This document shows, in pieces, positions 61,823 through 64,000 of a stretch of 64,000 nt of DNA. The position numbers were made by a program, and so were the translations under genes. The stretch spans positions 248,001 to 312,000 of the forward strand of contig NZ_JAUOSF010000004.1 in assembly GCF_030548465.1 (NCBI RefSeq). Reading direction: 5' to 3'. The notes beneath the pieces are model-generated. The model had not been told where the DNA came from. It made no database searches and was given only the letters and a program-made list of their open reading frames with translations. The first letter of the stretch is position 1, and the number at the start of each line of letters is the position of its first letter. The DNA comes from Tamlana sp. 2_MG-2023 (GTDB lineage: Bacteria > Bacteroidota > Bacteroidia > Flavobacteriales > Flavobacteriaceae).

Positions 61823-64000
61823 TTATTTTTTATAAATCTTCCCTACACTACCATTATCTGCCTTTAAAAAGTAAATACCAGTAGCTAAATCTGAGATATC
61901 CATACGCTTTGAAGCCTGCAAAATTTTTACTTTTACCCCGGTTACAGTATAGACATCGATCGTTTTTATATTAGTACTTGACGCCAAACTAAAGAAACCA
62001 TCATTCGGGTTAGGATATACCTCTAATGTTTGTCTTTTATAAGTGCTTTTTTTGACATCTTCAGTAGACAAAACGTTTGAACTGAAATTAAAAACTTGCA
62101 TGGAGGCCGTACTAATATGTCCTCCAGAATCTGGGAAAGTAACTTCTACGGTATTGTTCTGCTGAATTAAATTATAAGGCACTGCAACTTCCAATACGCC
62201 AAAAAAGCGCTCTCTTTCCGCTTGGTCATAACCACGCCAGTTATCTGGAATAGAAACAGAGGTATTATTTATTTTTATTGCAGAAGGTGTTACCATATTA
62301 TTGTGCGGTCTTCCTACCCCTAATCTCAGCATTGCTTCACCAAAAGCATTTGTAGTAACACCATTTATGGTAAAGGTTATTGGCTGATTGGCAGTAATTG
62401 GCTGCAAATAAGTAGAGGCAAAGTATTTTGTTTCCGTATTCGTTTCGGTAGGAACAAGACTTCCAGAAAAAGTATATTCTAAAATCATAGTAGCCTCTGC
62501 TCCAATTTCTATACTCTTGGTGTCTGTTGGAATATTTTCTTGATCCAATACAGGGGCTTTATTTTCCAAGTATAAATGATTTTTAGAGATAGCACTTACG
62601 CTCAAACCACCTAAACCTAGTGCCTCTAAATTTAAAGTCTTATTTTGAAATTCTAGATTATTAACAATAACATAGGCTTTATTTCCAGAAACATAAGCAT
62701 CCATTTGAATATCTAAATTATCACTTCTAGTATCGACACGCGTTCCTTCTACTTCACTCCATAGTTGATAAAACTTAACAATATCAGTATACACCCATTT
62801 TCCAGAATACCCATAACCAGGAACAAAAGAGTTAGGCTCATTTTCCTGACGCATTAACCTATTGTTATATGGGTTCCCTTGAGCTGTACTTCCCCATATA
62901 GCCTTTACAACAATAAAAGGAATTGCTAAATCAATAGTATTAGGCCTTTCTAACAAAGACATTAATTGTGCATTTGTGGACTTTATCCACAACCAGTCTC
63001 TATAAGGTGACCAATCTTGATCTCTGTGGCCATTCATTTGCGCTCCAAATTCTGAAATCACAAATGGTTTTACAGTTCCAAAAGTTAAGTAACTGTATTG
63101 CTCCATCATATCTAAGGTCGCTTCAATATTACTTCCAGAACGTAAATCTATTTTACCATCGGTTTTAGAAGCGATATCATACAGGTGAATGGACCAAAAA
63201 TCCATTTCATCACCAGCTACATCCATAAAAAGTTTCCATCGGTTATTCCAACGTTGAAAGTTTCCTTTTTCAAAATTAGGAAAAGCAGTAGTGTAGCCGC
63301 CCACTTTAGCATTAGGAGCTTGCGCTTTAATTGCTACAGCTGCTTCTTTATGAAATTCGGCAATATCTTGAATGTCATTCGTGAAATTATGTGGTCCGCC
63401 ATGGCTATGATAAGCTGGTTCATTAATTACCTCAACAAAAGCCGGAGTAGGCTCGCCGTCTGTTCCACCATTTCCGTAGGCTTCATTTACATAACGCCCC
63501 ATGTATTCTCCAGTAGCTGTAGCATTAGCAAGGAACCAACCTTTTCCAGTAGCTACTTGACCAGAGACAGTCCAAAAAGGATTTAACTGTCCGCCAAGAA
63601 CTAAATTATTTCTATTTTCATAGTTGTGCCAATTGGTGTTATTTGCATAAGTCGCGTTATTATTAGCACCCCTAGTCGCAACGCTATTGGTTCCAGTAGG
63701 TTTTGCAAACCCGGCTCTAGCAGGATCTTCATCAACATTATTTAGGTTATACGTTATTCCTCCCGTATCTCTTCCTAAATACACATCATAACCATTTAAA
63801 AAATGATCTCTTAAATCTATAGAAGCATTATTACTTGCGCCTTGGTTATCTACAAAATTATTCCCATCCCACTCTGATTCCCTTTGGTTAGCATGAATAG
63901 ATATGTACTTCCAACGATCGAAAGTATCTTTGCCTCCTACAATATGTTTGGTATTGAAGTTCACACTAACTTCTGGATTAGGAGGTGGCGCAGCATTGGT
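61823..64000 (-). CDS. GH86-like beta-agarase/porphyranase, C-terminal part, type IX secreted (runs off the window)
   Basis: The frame is open from the right edge to 61823: 725 residues are visible and the N-terminus is missing. The apparent start inside (GTG 63964) is only an internal Val; the reading continues upstream through a Pro-rich TNAAPPPNPEVS. A (beta/alpha)8 domain contains EVINEPAYHSHGG and VISEFGAQMNGH, whose Glu residues fit the acid/base and nucleophile of clan GH-A, in the arrangement of GH86. Beta-sandwich segments follow, then a T9SS sorting domain (VYPNPNDGFF ... DLATGIYFLKADNG). It would cut agar or porphyran of red algae outside the cell; which one cannot be decided here. 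Confidence 0.8.
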   Translation of the reverse strand, partial: TNAAPPPNPEVSVNFNTKHIVGGKDTFDRWKYISIHANQRESEWDGNNFVDNQGASNNASIDLRDHFLNGYDVYLGRDTGGITYNLNNVDEDPARAGFAKPTGTNSVATRGANNNATYANNTNWHNYENRNNLVLGGQLNPFWTVSGQVATGKGWFLANATATGEYMGRYVNEAYGNGGTDGEPTPAFVEVINEPAYHSHGGPHNFTNDIQDIAEFHKEAAVAIKAQAPNAKVGGYTTAFPNFEKGNFQRWNNRWKLFMDVAGDEMDFWSIHLYDIASKTDGKIDLRSGSNIEATLDMMEQYSYLTFGTVKPFVISEFGAQMNGHRDQDWSPYRDWLWIKSTNAQLMSLLERPNTIDLAIPFIVVKAIWGSTAQGNPYNNRLMRQENEPNSFVPGYGYSGKWVYTDIVKFYQLWSEVEGTRVDTRSDNLDIQMDAYVSGNKAYVIVNNLEFQNKTLNLEALGLGGLSVSAISKNHLYLENKAPVLDQENIPTDTKSIEIGAEATMILEYTFSGSLVPTETNTETKYFASTYLQPITANQPITFTINGVTTNAFGEAMLRLGVGRPHNNMVTPSAIKINNTSVSIPDNWRGYDQAERERFFGVLEVAVPYNLIQQNNTVEVTFPDSGGHISTASMQVFNFSSNVLSTEDVKKSTYKRQTLEVYPNPNDGFFSLASSTNIKTIDVYTVTGVKVKILQASKRMDISDLATGIYFLKADNGSVGKIYKK

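Noticed and set aside
63185-63586. 133-codon + strand ORF opposite the GH86-like gene
   Set aside because: It is an antisense frame of a conserved catalytic domain, with no start context.

Overview
The window looks like a chromosome segment of a marine member of the Flavobacteriaceae (Bacteroidota). The evidence is: AT-rich DNA; promoters of the TAnnTTTG type with few Shine-Dalgarno sequences; two secreted proteins with Por-type (type IX secretion) C-terminal sorting domains; a GH86-like agarase/porphyranase at the right edge; and typical flavobacterial gene neighbourhoods (rluD - PASTA protein - ddl - coaD; rsfS - ftsH - LUD protein - cdsA - psd - ACBP). No tRNA, rRNA or CRISPR array was seen.

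Region 1 (1-20759) is a surface polysaccharide (capsule/EPS) locus on the + strand. Its left edge (1-3160) is decayed: an IS3 orfA stub, a multiply frameshifted end of UDP-glucose dehydrogenase, and unrecognised debris around a sulfotransferase and a GT2. An OafA-like acyltransferase follows, broken by a one-base shift in a C6 tract. Then comes a tightly overlapping run: glycosyltransferases, a pyruvyltransferase, a Wzy-like polymerase, a WcaF-type acetyltransferase, UDP-glucuronate decarboxylase, a WecA-like initiating transferase and the Wzc tyrosine kinase. Together they could build an undecaprenyl-linked, xylose-containing repeat unit decorated by sulfate, pyruvate and acetyl groups, polymerise it and control its length. 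No flippase (Wzx) or outer-membrane exporter (Wza) is in the window.

Region 2 (20760-22157) is an array of short palindromic repeats in alternating orientation around a small DUF559 (PD-(D/E)XK-like) nuclease gene. The repeat units also carry copies of the 3' end of that gene. It resembles REP/RAYT arrangements but has a different enzyme, and is the most unusual part of the window.

Region 3 (22158-34944) holds dsbD, a class V aminotransferase/cysteine desulfurase homologue, rluD, a PASTA protein, ddl, coaD, a SulP transporter, an SMR exporter, a NUDIX hydrolase, pyrE, an SRPBCC protein and birA. Several intergenic spaces contain low-complexity or tandem repeats.

Region 4 (35032-59157) is mostly housekeeping: rsfS-ftsH-LUD-cdsA-psd-ACBP, an OmpA protein, valS, a DUF1573 protein, an aminotransferase, murB, an ECF sigma/anti-sigma pair, aquaporin, a small Cys-rich membrane protein, a membrane GT2 with a second ECF sigma factor, lipA, gapdh, a TPR hybrid histidine kinase, lpxK, a Nif3-like protein and a zinc-ribbon-family coiled-coil protein that has lost all its zinc cysteines.

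Region 5 (59158-64000) has a small secreted protein, a 136-bp MITE-like element, a lipoprotein MsrA, a type IX-secreted protein of unknown function and the C-terminal 726 codons of the GH86-like enzyme, which runs off the window.
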